From Sulfitobacter sp. 20_GPM-1509m (GTDB taxonomy: Bacteria; Pseudomonadota; Alphaproteobacteria; Rhodobacterales; Rhodobacteraceae), in NCBI RefSeq assembly GCF_000620505.1, contig NZ_JIBC01000008.1:124001-188000 (forward strand): a stretch of DNA of 64,000 bases. The letters run 5' to 3'. Both the position numbers and the translations under genes were made by a program. Positions 25,440-34,206 of the stretch are shown piece by piece. How positions within the stretch are numbered: the first letter of the stretch is position 1; each line of letters begins with the position of its first letter. The notes under the pieces are model-generated. The model was not told where the DNA came from and searched no databases. It was given only the letters and a program-made list of their open reading frames with translations.

Positions 25440-27593
25440 ATGACACATTTCCCCGCCCCCCGTTTCCCCCGCAGATCGCTGAACGGCATTCTCGCAGGCT
25501 GCACCGCCATATGCTCGGCCGCGCTGGCCGCGCAATCGGCACAGGCGCAGGATGCCGCACCGATGGAACTGCCGTCGATCCTGCTGCGCTATGAACTGGA
25601 CTATTCGGGGCGCGTCGATGGCTATCTGGCCCCCGCCACTGAAACCGGAGTGAAATCCGGCGTCCCCCTCAGCGAAGTGCCCCAATCCATTTCGGTGGTC
25701 ACCTCGACCGAGCTTGAGGCCCGCCAACCTGACGAAGTAGAAGACGCGATTGCCTATGTGCCAGGGATCACCGCATCGACATGGGGCACGGACGACCGGT
25801 TCGACCAGTTTTCGATCCGGGGTTTCGACATGGGCACAAACGCGCTCTACCGCGATGGCCTGCCACAAAAGGCGCTGAGCTTTTCGGCCTTTTCCACGGA
25901 TCCCTACATGATCGACCGCGTAGACGTGCTGCGTGGCCCCGCCGGGGTTCTGTACGGATCGAACGACGCAGGCGGCATGGTCAATCTGGTCACCAAACGT
26001 CCGGTCTTTGACCGCCTGGCCGAAGGTCGCCTGAGCTATGGCAGCAATAACACCGCCGAAGCCGCGTTCGACTGGTCCGATACGGTCAGCGCAGACGGCA
26101 CCATGGCTGCACGGGTGACCGGCCTGCTGCGCGATGGTGAAACCGAAGTCCACAATTCGGAAAACGACCGCGCGTTTCTGGCCGGTGGCTTTACCTGGGC
26201 GCCCACGGACAACACAACGCTGACGCTGCTGGGGCATGTCCAGAAGGACGCCAAAACGCCGCTCATAATGGCGCCCATCGCGGGAGAGGATTTCGATGCC
26301 GCGTTCGGGCCGCTGCCCGACGACTACGCCTATCGCCAATCGGATTACAACCACTTCAAAACCACACAGGAATCGCTGGGATGGGCGCTGACCCATCGTT
26401 TTGGCGACGGGTTAACCTACAACCAGCGTGTCCGGTTCGCCCACCAGACAACCGATTACGCGCATCTCGACTACAGCTATGCAGATGCAGCGGGCTTGAA
26501 CTATTACGCATTCCGCAATGACGAAGACGCACGCACCGTTGGCTTTGACAACAACATCGAATGGGAAACCCAGTTGTTTGGCGCCGAGAACAGCGTGATC
26601 GCGGGGCTGGATTACCAATACAGCCGCGTCGATGTCACACAGTATTACGATGGCACCATCTACACACTGCCCTACAGCAACCCCAATTTTAATTTCACGG
26701 TGGCCGATCCGGCGCTGTCCTCGCACGACCGCACGACCTATCGGGAAACCGGCGTCTACGTGCAGGACCACCTAAAGTTTTCGAACGGCACCGCGGTCAC
26801 GGCGGGTCTGCGCTACAGCTGGTTCGAGAATGACGCCACCGACTTGCTGGCGGGCACGACCAGCAGTCAAAGCGACAGTGCCGCGACCGGCATGATCGGT
26901 GTGACCCATGAATTCGCCAACGGGCTGACGCCTTACATCGGTTACTCGGAAGGGTTCATCCAGAACCTTGGCACGACCATCTCCGGACAGACGCTTGACC
27001 CCTCGAAAAGCCGCCAATGGGAAGCCGGACTGCGCTATCAGCCGACGCGGGACCTGATGTTCAGCGGCACGGTCTTTGATCTGCGCAAGACAAATGTAAA
27101 AGACTACGACCTGTCCGATCCGACATTCTCAAGCTTTACCCAAGTCGGTGAAGTCCGCTCGCGCGGGTTCGAATTCGAAGCCCGTGGCCAATTGGCAGCG
27201 AACCTTCAGGGCACCCTGAGCTATACCTATCTCGACTCCGAGATCACCCAATCGTCCGATGCCTCGAAGCTGGGAAATGCAAATGCAATGGCCCCCAGCC
27301 ACCAGCTGGCGCTTTGGCTGGATTACGACGCATCGGCCATCGTCAAGGGGCTGACCGTCGGCGCAGGCCTTCGCTATACCGCCGAATCCTACGCGACACA
27401 GGACAATCTGCGCATCACCCCCAGCAACACCATCGCAGACATGGCCGTGACCTATGAAGCGCGCAACTTTGACGTAAACCTGAACGTCAGCAACCTGTTC
27501 GACCGCGATTATTATGGGGTCTGCTATGATGGCTATGGTTGCGCCAAAGGCGAAGGCCGGGTCATCAAAGTATCACTCAGCCGCCAGTTCTAA
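25440..27593 (+). CDS. TonB-dependent siderophore receptor (FhuE/FoxA-like)
   Basis: A 717-residue outer-membrane receptor. The signal peptide ends near residue 36 (AQSAQA, then QDAAP). A plug domain follows (EVPQSISVVTSTELEARQ, then AYVPGI, VDVLRGPAGVLYGSNDAGGMVNLVTKRP), then a 22-strand-type barrel ending in a C-terminal Phe. No N-terminal secretin/STN signalling domain is visible between the signal peptide and the plug, so it should only transport. The ATG at 25440 is chosen over one at 25416 because it gives a better signal peptide; no strong Shine-Dalgarno marks either. As the only receptor here it should import the siderophore made by the upstream genes. Confidence 0.93.
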   Translation: MTHFPAPRFPRRSLNGILAGCTAICSAALAAQSAQAQDAAPMELPSILLRYELDYSGRVDGYLAPATETGVKSGVPLSEVPQSISVVTSTELEARQPDEVEDAIAYVPGITASTWGTDDRFDQFSIRGFDMGTNALYRDGLPQKALSFSAFSTDPYMIDRVDVLRGPAGVLYGSNDAGGMVNLVTKRPVFDRLAEGRLSYGSNNTAEAAFDWSDTVSADGTMAARVTGLLRDGETEVHNSENDRAFLAGGFTWAPTDNTTLTLLGHVQKDAKTPLIMAPIAGEDFDAAFGPLPDDYAYRQSDYNHFKTTQESLGWALTHRFGDGLTYNQRVRFAHQTTDYAHLDYSYADAAGLNYYAFRNDEDARTVGFDNNIEWETQLFGAENSVIAGLDYQYSRVDVTQYYDGTIYTLPYSNPNFNFTVADPALSSHDRTTYRETGVYVQDHLKFSNGTAVTAGLRYSWFENDATDLLAGTTSSQSDSAATGMIGVTHEFANGLTPYIGYSEGFIQNLGTTISGQTLDPSKSRQWEAGLRYQPTRDLMFSGTVFDLRKTNVKDYDLSDPTFSSFTQVGEVRSRGFEFEARGQLAANLQGTLSYTYLDSEITQSSDASKLGNANAMAPSHQLALWLDYDASAIVKGLTVGAGLRYTAESYATQDNLRITPSNTIADMAVTYEARNFDVNLNVSNLFDRDYYGVCYDGYGCAKGEGRVIKVSLSRQF

Positions 27594-27661
27594 GGCGATC
27601 GTTCGGGCGTTAACGTCCCATTCCCGAAGATGTCCTGCTGCCCGGGCGTCAAGCTGCGCTT

Positions 27662-28372
27662 TCAGGTCACTCCGGCGCGCAGCAGGACGCTTACGGCACT
27701 GTCAAAGTGTTCGGACATGACCGCTTCGGCGCGGCTGGCATCCTGCGCCATGATCGCGGTCGCGATACGTTCATGGCACTTGATGTTGTCCCGGCGGTTC
27801 TGGTGGGTTGCGCGCGAGCGCCATCCAATGGCCCAGGTTTGTCGCGTGATGATCCAGAAGCTGTCGACCAGCATCGCATAAAGATGATTGCCCGAGGCTT
27901 TCGCGATCAGGGAATGAAAGCGGATGTCCAATTCCATCAGGTCAGTGTGCCCACCTTCGAGGGCCGCAAACATGCGCGCGGTGATGTCCAGCAGCTCTGT
28001 CGCCTCGGCATCGCTGCGCCGCATCGCGGCCAGCCCGACAGTGCGCATTTCCAGTGTTCGGCGTACATCCAGCACCTGCTGGATGCTCATCCCACGGCTA
28101 TAGGTCGCATGATCCAGTACCAGGCTCAGGGCAGAGGCGTCGGGCAAGGCCACCCGCGCCTTGCGCGATCCGCCGATATCGAGAATCCGCAGCGTGGCAA
28201 GACCGCGCAACGCCTCGCGGGTCACGGGGCGGGACACGCCCAGATGCTCTGCCAGAGCGGCCTCGGACGGCAGCGGGTCGCCCGGGCGCAACCCTTGCGC
28301 GCGGATCAGGTCGCGGATGCCGGTCATGGCCATCTCGGCCAGTCCCGGCTCGCTTGATATCGGCTTTGTCAC
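27662..28372 (-). CDS. GntR-family regulator (FadR/FCD) of the sugar-acid operon
   Basis: A 236-residue regulator. The winged helix spans ~12-80 (GIRDLIRAQGLRPGDPLPSEAALAEHLGVSRPVTREALRGLATL) and the FCD domain is at ~95-225 with the usual ligand-pocket residues (D-x-R-FH in ELDIRFHSLIAKASGNH). It is divergent from the enolase-superfamily gene across 200 bp holding two perfect short palindromes of the type bound by FCD regulators. It most likely represses the operon until a sugar acid or its breakdown product is present. Confidence 0.92.
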   Translation of the reverse strand: MTKPISSEPGLAEMAMTGIRDLIRAQGLRPGDPLPSEAALAEHLGVSRPVTREALRGLATLRILDIGGSRKARVALPDASALSLVLDHATYSRGMSIQQVLDVRRTLEMRTVGLAAMRRSDAEATELLDITARMFAALEGGHTDLMELDIRFHSLIAKASGNHLYAMLVDSFWIITRQTWAIGWRSRATHQNRRDNIKCHERIATAIMAQDASRAEAVMSEHFDSAVSVLLRAGVT

Positions 28373-28454
28373 AAAGCGGCCCTCTCTGTGTCAGTTTGGA
28401 CGATTCCTGCCACCCAAGGTGCAAAAATGCGGTTTTCAGGAATTCTTGATCAGT

Positions 28455-28487
28455 ATTGTCTGACAATCAATGAATAATTGTCACAAT
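28455..28487. promoter_or_regulatory. Two palindromic candidate GntR operators
   Basis: ATTGTC-T-GACAAT (28455-28467) and ATTGT-C-ACAAT (28477-28487) are perfect palindromes in the gap between the GntR gene and the sugar-acid operon. Their centres are 21 bp apart (about two helical turns). The TTGT...ACAA pattern resembles known FCD-GntR sites. Binding is inferred. Confidence 0.6.
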
Positions 28488-28572
28488 ATCTGGTTGCTGT
28501 CCGTCGTGACAGATAGATATTGCCCTGACAAACGCTGTCGGCCGGACCGACTGCGCAGGGAGGACATCTGAC

Positions 28573-29769
28573 GTGAAGATCACCGCCATCCGTACCTATC
28601 GTGCGGAGGAATTCGCCAACGTGCTTTGGGTTCATGTGGAAACCGACGCCGGGATCACCGGCCTTGGCGAAACCTTCTATGGGGCCGAAGCCTGCGAGGC
28701 GCATATCCACAACACGCTGGCCGTGCGGCTGCTGGGCCAGAACCCGCTGAACATCGAAGCGCTGCACAAGGAAATGGTCAGCCTGCCCAATGCGCAGGCC
28801 TCGACCGGCGTGGAATACCGCGCCGCCTCTGCCATCGACATCGCGCTTTGGGACATTTTCGGCAAGGTCGCCGGTCAGCCCGTGCATGTCATGTTGGGCG
28901 GGCAAAGCTGGGACCGCGTGCGCGTCTACAACACCTGCGCCGGCACACGCTATGTGCGCACCAACAAGATCAAGCCGGTCGACACCTGGAACCGCGACGA
29001 GGGCCAATACGAAGACCTGGACGCCTTCATGACGGATGCGGGCGCGCTGGCCGAGGATCTGCTCGACCAGGGCATCACGGCGATGAAGATCTGGCCGTTC
29101 GATCCACCCGCGATCGAGAACAAGGGCATGTTCATCACCGCCGAGCAGATGAAACAGGCGGTGAAACCCTTTGAGCAGATCCGCAAGGCGGTCGGCGACC
29201 GCATGGAAATCATGGTCGAACTGCACTGCCTGTGGAACCTGCCCGTCGCCAAGGACATCGCCCGCGTTCTGGAGGACTACCAGCCCCGCTGGTACGAGGA
29301 CCCGATCCGCATGAACAACGCACAGGCGCTGGCGGAATTCGCGGCCTCTACCTCTGTCTGGACCTGCGCATCGGAAACTCTGGGTTCGCGGTTCGCGTAC
29401 AAAGAGTTCCTGGACCGGAACGCCGCGCATGTGGTCATGGCTGATCTGTGCTGGACCGGCGGCCTGACCGAGGGGCGCAAAATCGCTGCCATGGCCGACA
29501 CCTACCACCGCCCCTTTGCGCCGCATGACTGCATCGGCCCGGTGGGCTTTGCCGCGGCGATCCACATGTCCTTCAGCCAGCCCAACACGCTGATTCAGGA
29601 AAGTGTCCGCGCCTTCTATAATGGCTGGTACCGCGAACTGGTCACCGAGGTGCCGCGCATCGAGGGTGGCTATGTCTACCCGATGGAAGGTCCGGGCCTG
29701 GGCACCGAGCTGCGCCCCGATTTCTTTGATCGCGGCGACCTGACAACACGTATTTCGGAGGTCTCATGA
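28573..29769 (+). CDS. Enolase-superfamily acid-sugar dehydratase (mandelate racemase/MLE family)
   Basis: A 398-residue enolase-superfamily enzyme with an N-terminal capping domain and a C-terminal barrel. Mg2+ ligands appear as E216 (VELHCLW), E242 (WYEDPI) and E268 (ASETLGS). K172 (AMKIWPF) and H318 (PHDCIGP) are the likely acid/base residues. The start is GTG at 28573, with GGGAGGA at 28558-28564. Such enzymes abstract the alpha proton of a sugar acid and eliminate water to give a 2-keto-3-deoxy acid. The exact sugar is unknown; the neighbouring idonate/gluconate-type dehydrogenases suggest an aldonate or uronate. Confidence 0.9.
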   Translation: MKITAIRTYRAEEFANVLWVHVETDAGITGLGETFYGAEACEAHIHNTLAVRLLGQNPLNIEALHKEMVSLPNAQASTGVEYRAASAIDIALWDIFGKVAGQPVHVMLGGQSWDRVRVYNTCAGTRYVRTNKIKPVDTWNRDEGQYEDLDAFMTDAGALAEDLLDQGITAMKIWPFDPPAIENKGMFITAEQMKQAVKPFEQIRKAVGDRMEIMVELHCLWNLPVAKDIARVLEDYQPRWYEDPIRMNNAQALAEFAASTSVWTCASETLGSRFAYKEFLDRNAAHVVMADLCWTGGLTEGRKIAAMADTYHRPFAPHDCIGPVGFAAAIHMSFSQPNTLIQESVRAFYNGWYRELVTEVPRIEGGYVYPMEGPGLGTELRPDFFDRGDLTTRISEVS

Positions 29770-30533
29770 GCCATCCCCTGTTCGATCTGACCGGCAAGAC
29801 TGCCCTTATCACCGGCTCCTCGCGTGGCCTTGGCCGCGCCTTTGCCGAAGGTCTGGCACAGGCCGGGGCACGCGTTGTCCTGAACGGCGTGAATGCGGAA
29901 CGGCTGGAAGCCGCCGCGCAGGAGATGCGCGATCAGGGCTTTGACGTTCTGACTGCGGCCTTTGACGTGGCGGATGAGGCCGCGATTGTCGCGGCCTTCG
30001 AGGCGCTGGATACGGCGGGCGTCGATGTCGACATCCTTGTGAACAATGCAGGCATCCAGTTCCGCAAACCGATGCTGGAGCTTGATACCGCCGACTGGCG
30101 GCGGGTGATCGAGATCAACCTGACCGCCGCCTTTGTCGTCGGCCGCGAGGCCGCGAAACGCATGGCCAAACGTGGGCGGGGCAAGGTAATCAACATCGGC
30201 TCGCTCACGTCCGAGCTGGCCCGCGCCACGGTCGCGCCCTACACGGTCGCCAAGGGTGGCATCAAGATGCTGACCAAGGCGATGGCGGCGGAATGGGGCG
30301 AAAAGGGCATTCAATCCAACGCCATCGGTCCGGGCTATATGGTAACGGACATGAACGAGGCGCTGATCGAGAACCCCGAGTTCGACGCCTGGGTCAAGGG
30401 CCGCACGCCGATGCGCCGCTGGGGTCTGCCGGAAGAACTGGCCGGCACCTGCATCTACCTCGCCTCGGATGCGTCGAACTATGTGTCCGGTCAGATCATC
30501 TATGCCGATGGCGGCATGATTTCGGTGCTGTGA
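29766..30533 (+). CDS. SDR-family dehydrogenase, gluconate 5-dehydrogenase-like
   Basis: A 255-residue SDR with TGSSRGLG at ~16-23 for NAD(P) binding, the NNAG motif, the catalytic Ser in NIGSLTS and YTVAK. The overall pattern (FDLTGKTALITGSSRGLGRAFAEGLAQAGARVVLNG) resembles gluconate 5-dehydrogenases, which interconvert gluconate and 5-ketogluconate. It overlaps the dehydratase gene by 4 bp. Substrate assignment is by resemblance and context, so moderately sure only. Confidence 0.88.
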   Translation: MSHPLFDLTGKTALITGSSRGLGRAFAEGLAQAGARVVLNGVNAERLEAAAQEMRDQGFDVLTAAFDVADEAAIVAAFEALDTAGVDVDILVNNAGIQFRKPMLELDTADWRRVIEINLTAAFVVGREAAKRMAKRGRGKVINIGSLTSELARATVAPYTVAKGGIKMLTKAMAAEWGEKGIQSNAIGPGYMVTDMNEALIENPEFDAWVKGRTPMRRWGLPEELAGTCIYLASDASNYVSGQIIYADGGMISVL

Positions 30534-30537
30534 TCTC

Positions 30538-31506
30538 ATGATGAACATCGTCTTCTACGGCGCCAATGCCGCCACCTTCGAGCCGGGTCTGTCCGAGCAA
30601 TTGGACATGCCGCACAAGATTGCCATCATCTCGGATGCGGCAGACGGCCCGGCCGAGGCCGAGGCGCTGGCGGGTGCCGATGTGGTCGTGGGCGTGCATT
30701 GCAAGGGCACAGGTGTGCAGGCCGCACGGCTGTTCCAACTGCCCGCCGCCGGTTACGATCAGGTCGACATGGACGCGCTGCCCAAGGGGTGCGCCGTCTG
30801 CAACGCTTTCGGACATGAAAATGCCATCGCGGAATATGTCATGGCGGCGCTGCTGTCGCGGCATGTGCCGTTGATGGATGCGGACGCGCGGCTGCGGCAA
30901 GGGGACTGGCATTACTGGGCCGGCGGCCCGGACGGGCTACGCACCGAAATGGGCCAGCAAAGCATCGGTATCGTCGGACATGGCCATATCGGCAAGGCGG
31001 TCAAAGACCGCGCGCTGGCCTTCGGCATGAAGGTCCACGTGGCCAATCGTTCGCCGGTCGAGGATGACCGCGTCACGGAGCATGGGCTTGATGCGCTGGC
31101 CGCGATGGCCGGACAGGTGGATGTACTGCTCAACACGCTGCCGCTGACCGGCAGCACCGCCGGGCTGATCGGCGCGGATGTGCTCGCCGCGATGCGCGAC
31201 GGCGCGGTCGTCATGAATGTCGGGCGCGGCCCGGTGATTGATGAGGATGCGCTGTTTGCCGCGTTGAAAGATGGCCGCCTGAACGCGATCCTGGACACCT
31301 GGTACGTCTACCCGTCGAAGGACACGCCAAACCCGCAACCGTCCAAACACCCGTTCCACGCACTGCGCAATGTCACGCTGACCCCGCATATGTCGGCCTG
31401 GACCACGGGCACCATTGCCCGCCGCACCGCCACCGTGGCTGAGAACATCAACCGGCTGGCACGGGGCGACGCCCTGATCAACGTCGTGATGGAGCCGAAA
31501 CCATGA
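30538..31506 (+). CDS. D-2-hydroxyacid dehydrogenase (NAD-dependent)
   Basis: A 322-residue dehydrogenase of the D-isomer-specific 2-hydroxyacid family. The dinucleotide motif is GIVGHGHIG at ~143-151. The substrate-binding Arg lies in NVGRGPVIDEDAL and the catalytic His in TPHMSAWTTGT. It would reduce glyoxylate, hydroxypyruvate or another 2-keto acid produced from the sugar acid. It starts 4 bp after the SDR and overlaps the next gene by 4 bp, firmly inside the operon. Confidence 0.88.
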   Translation: MMNIVFYGANAATFEPGLSEQLDMPHKIAIISDAADGPAEAEALAGADVVVGVHCKGTGVQAARLFQLPAAGYDQVDMDALPKGCAVCNAFGHENAIAEYVMAALLSRHVPLMDADARLRQGDWHYWAGGPDGLRTEMGQQSIGIVGHGHIGKAVKDRALAFGMKVHVANRSPVEDDRVTEHGLDALAAMAGQVDVLLNTLPLTGSTAGLIGADVLAAMRDGAVVMNVGRGPVIDEDALFAALKDGRLNAILDTWYVYPSKDTPNPQPSKHPFHALRNVTLTPHMSAWTTGTIARRTATVAENINRLARGDALINVVMEPKP

Positions 31507-32546
31507 AGGCGGTCGTCATCCACGGTGCGCGCGATCTGCGGATCGAGAGCATGGCCCCCGCCGCAGCACCCGCCCAAGGCGAGGTGCAGGTGCATGTGGC
31601 GAACGGCGGGATCTGCGGCTCGGACCTGCATTATTACCTGCACGGCGGTTTCGGTGCGATCCGCATCCGGGAGCCAATGGCCTTGGGCCACGAAGTCTCT
31701 GGCGTCGTGTCGGCCATCGGCGACGGGGTCGAAGGGCTGGAAGTGGGCGACAAAGTTGCCGTGAATCCCTCGCGTCCCTGTAGGGCTTGCGACTATTGCT
31801 TGCGCGGACAGCCGAACCAGTGCCTCGACATGCGCTTCAACGGTTCGGCCATGCGGATGCCCCATGAACAGGGTCTGTTCCGCGCCGCGCTGACCCTGCC
31901 TGCAACACTGGTCGAACGCTTCGCGCCGGAGGCCGACCTGGCCTTTGCCGCCATGACCGAACCGCTTGCGGTCTGCCTGCACGCCGTGCGGCAAGCCGGG
32001 TCGCTGGTGGGCAAGACGGTGCTGGTGGCAGGCTCCGGCCCCATCGGGTGCCTGACGATCGCCGCCGCGCGGCTGGCCGGTGCGACGCGGATCATCGCGA
32101 CCGACATATCGGATACGCCGCTTGGCGTGGCCCGCAAGATGGGTGCGCACGAGACAATCAACCTGGCCACCACACCCGAGGGGCTGGAGCCGTTCCAACG
32201 CGACAAGGGGCAGATCGACGTCAGTTTCGAATGCTCCGGTGCGCCGCAAGCGCTTGGTGGCCTGCTGACCGCCACGCGGGCGGGCGGCACCGTTATCCTT
32301 GTGGGCATGGGTGGCGATGCCCCCCTGCCCTTGCAGCTTGCCGTCGCCAAGGAACTGACCCTGCGCGGCGCTTTCCGCTTCCACGAGGAATTCGCCACAG
32401 CCGCGCGTGTCATATCGGACGGGCGCATCGACCTTGCCCCGCTGCTGACCGGTGTCCTGGAGGCCGACGACGCCGTCGCGGCCTTTGACCTTGCCGCCGA
32501 CAAGTCGCGCGCCATGAAAGTACAAATCCGTTTCTCCGGCGTCTGA
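31503..32546 (+). CDS. idnD: Zinc-dependent dehydrogenase, L-idonate 5-dehydrogenase-like
   Basis: A 347-residue medium-chain alcohol dehydrogenase. Catalytic-zinc ligands lie in GGICGSDLHYY and GHEVSG, and the structural-zinc Cys cluster in CRACDYCLRGQPNQC. The Rossmann motif is AGSGPIG. The sequence GGFGAIRIREPMALGHE is characteristic of L-idonate 5-dehydrogenases (idonate to 5-ketogluconate). Paired with the gluconate 5-dehydrogenase-like SDR it gives the IdnD/IdnO logic for epimerising idonate to gluconate. The gene symbol is tentative. Confidence 0.85.
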   Translation: MKAVVIHGARDLRIESMAPAAAPAQGEVQVHVANGGICGSDLHYYLHGGFGAIRIREPMALGHEVSGVVSAIGDGVEGLEVGDKVAVNPSRPCRACDYCLRGQPNQCLDMRFNGSAMRMPHEQGLFRAALTLPATLVERFAPEADLAFAAMTEPLAVCLHAVRQAGSLVGKTVLVAGSGPIGCLTIAAARLAGATRIIATDISDTPLGVARKMGAHETINLATTPEGLEPFQRDKGQIDVSFECSGAPQALGGLLTATRAGGTVILVGMGGDAPLPLQLAVAKELTLRGAFRFHEEFATAARVISDGRIDLAPLLTGVLEADDAVAAFDLAADKSRAMKVQIRFSGV

Positions 32547-32579
32547 CACGCCGGGTTCACCCAGAGGGAGGAGACCTCA

Positions 32580-33596
32580 ATGACCTACAAGACCCTGCTT
32601 ACCAGCGCGCTGGCCCTTGGCCTGACAGCCATGGCCGCCCACGCCCAGGACTACAGCTTCCGCTTCCAGTCGTCCGACCCGGCGGGCAACCCCAACTTCG
32701 TGTTCCAGCAAGGCTGGACCGAAACGCTGAAGGAAATGAGCGACGGCAATATCGTCGTCGAACTGCTGCCCGTAGGCTCGATCGTCGATTACAAGGAAAC
32801 CCAGGACGCCGTCGGCGCGGGCATCATCGACGGGCACATCACGGATACGTCGTATTTTGCAGGCAAGGACCCGGCCTTTGGCCTGATCGCCAACCCCGTG
32901 GGCGCCTGGTCCGACCCCGCCGAGATGATCGACTTTGTCGAGAACGGCGGCGGTGCCGAGCTGATGAACGAACTGCTGAACCCCTACGGGCTGGAATTCA
33001 TCGGCGTGTCCACGCCCGGGCTCGAGGCCTTCGTGTCCAAGGTGCCGCTGGACGGCGTGGCCGATCTTGAAGGGCTCAAGGTGCGCAGCCCCGAAGGACT
33101 GATCGCCAACGTCTTCCGCGCTGCGGGCGCCGCCCCGGTCAACCTGCCCGCATCCGAGGTTTACACCTCGCTCGACAAGGGCGTGATCGACGCGGCCGAC
33201 TATTCGGTCTTCTCGGTCAACCAAGAAGTCGGCATGAACGACGTGGCATTGCACCCGGTCTACCCCGGCTTCCACTCGCTGCCGCTGGTCGAGGTGTCGA
33301 TGAACAAGGCCAAGTGGGACGCGCTGCCTGACGACGTGAAGGAAATGTTCCGCGCCTCGATCAAGGAATTCCAGCAGACACAGGTCAACGCCCTGCAAGA
33401 GCGTGACCTCGCGGCGGTCGAAGCGGCCAAGGCCTCGGGCAATGTGACAATCCACGACTGGCCGGCCGAAGAGCGTGCCAAGTTCCGCGGCATCGCCCGC
33501 GGGGAATGGGAAAAGGTCGCAAGCCAGTCCGAGATGGCACAGAAGGTCTATGACAGCCTGAACGCCTATCTGGAATCCAAAGGTCTGATCAAGTGA
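32580..33596 (+). CDS. dctP: TRAP transporter substrate-binding protein (DctP)
   Basis: A 338-residue periplasmic binding protein with signal peptide cleaved near residue 22 (AAHA, then QDYS). The DctP-family segment DLEGLKVRSPEGLIANVFRAAGAAPVNLPASEVYTSLDKGVIDAAD contains the conserved Arg that holds the substrate carboxylate. It follows the L-idonate-type dehydrogenase by 33 bp with a GGGAGGAG ribosome site, so the transporter and catabolic genes form one unit. The ligand is probably the acid that the operon degrades. Confidence 0.93.
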   Translation: MTYKTLLTSALALGLTAMAAHAQDYSFRFQSSDPAGNPNFVFQQGWTETLKEMSDGNIVVELLPVGSIVDYKETQDAVGAGIIDGHITDTSYFAGKDPAFGLIANPVGAWSDPAEMIDFVENGGGAELMNELLNPYGLEFIGVSTPGLEAFVSKVPLDGVADLEGLKVRSPEGLIANVFRAAGAAPVNLPASEVYTSLDKGVIDAADYSVFSVNQEVGMNDVALHPVYPGFHSLPLVEVSMNKAKWDALPDDVKEMFRASIKEFQQTQVNALQERDLAAVEAAKASGNVTIHDWPAEERAKFRGIARGEWEKVASQSEMAQKVYDSLNAYLESKGLIK

Positions 33597-33602
33597 ACCG
33601 GA

Positions 33603-33630
33603 CCGGGGCGGGCGGCACTGTCCGCCCCGG
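33603..33630 (+). other. Intercistronic hairpin after dctP
   Basis: CCGGGGCGG (33603-33611) and CCGCCCCGG (33622-33630) form a perfect 9-bp stem between dctP and dctQ, with no T tract. Such hairpins commonly stabilise the binding-protein part of the transcript or partly attenuate the permease genes. Confidence 0.55.
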
Positions 33631-33654
33631 CACCTTGAAGCGGGGAGGAGAGAC

Positions 33655-34206
33655 ATGAGCGAGTTGTCCAAGCGCGCGGCACCCGAAGCGGGCCGCCTCG
33701 GGCGCATCATCGACAGGGGCGGTTATGTATTCGCGGCAGGTATCGTGCTGGCCGCCTGCATCCTGCTGCTCGAGGTTTTCCTGCGCTACGTGTTCAACAG
33801 TCCAACGCTGTGGGCGCACGAAACGACGACGTTTCTGTGCGGGCTTGCTTTCCTCTACGGGGGCTTGTTCAGCGTGTCCCGCAACAGCCATATCCGCGTC
33901 GTCCTGATCTATGACGCCATCGGTCCGCGCGCCAAGCGGTGGCTGAACGTCGCCATCTCCATCCTGTCGCTGATCGCCTCGGGCTTTTTCGCCTTTGCCT
34001 GCTGGATCATGGTGACCAAATCCTATTGGACACCAGCCGGCGCATTTCGCATGGAAACCTCCGGCTCTGCCTGGAACCCGCCAACACCGGCGCTGGTCAA
34101 GGGGTTCCTGTTTCTTATCCTTATCGCGATGGCGATCCAGTTCCTGATCCTCGCCATCAATTACCTGCGCGCTCCTGCTGACCGCGCCCTGGAAACCGAC
34201 GCATGA
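33655..34206 (+). CDS. dctQ: TRAP transporter small permease (DctQ)
   Basis: A 183-residue membrane protein with four hydrophobic segments and the DctQ-typical FLRYVFNSPTLWAHETTTFLCGLAFLYGG stretch. It binds the large permease and is needed for Na+-driven uptake. The start follows GGGAGGAGAG and the end overlaps dctM by 4 bp. Confidence 0.92.
   Translation: MSELSKRAAPEAGRLGRIIDRGGYVFAAGIVLAACILLLEVFLRYVFNSPTLWAHETTTFLCGLAFLYGGLFSVSRNSHIRVVLIYDAIGPRAKRWLNVAISILSLIASGFFAFACWIMVTKSYWTPAGAFRMETSGSAWNPPTPALVKGFLFLILIAMAIQFLILAINYLRAPADRALETDA

Noticed and set aside
27600-27625. Near-palindrome GGGCGTTAACGTCCC between the TonB receptor and GntR genes
   Set aside because: It has a mismatch, lies between convergent gene ends rather than at a promoter, and has no T tract, so neither operator nor terminator is supported.
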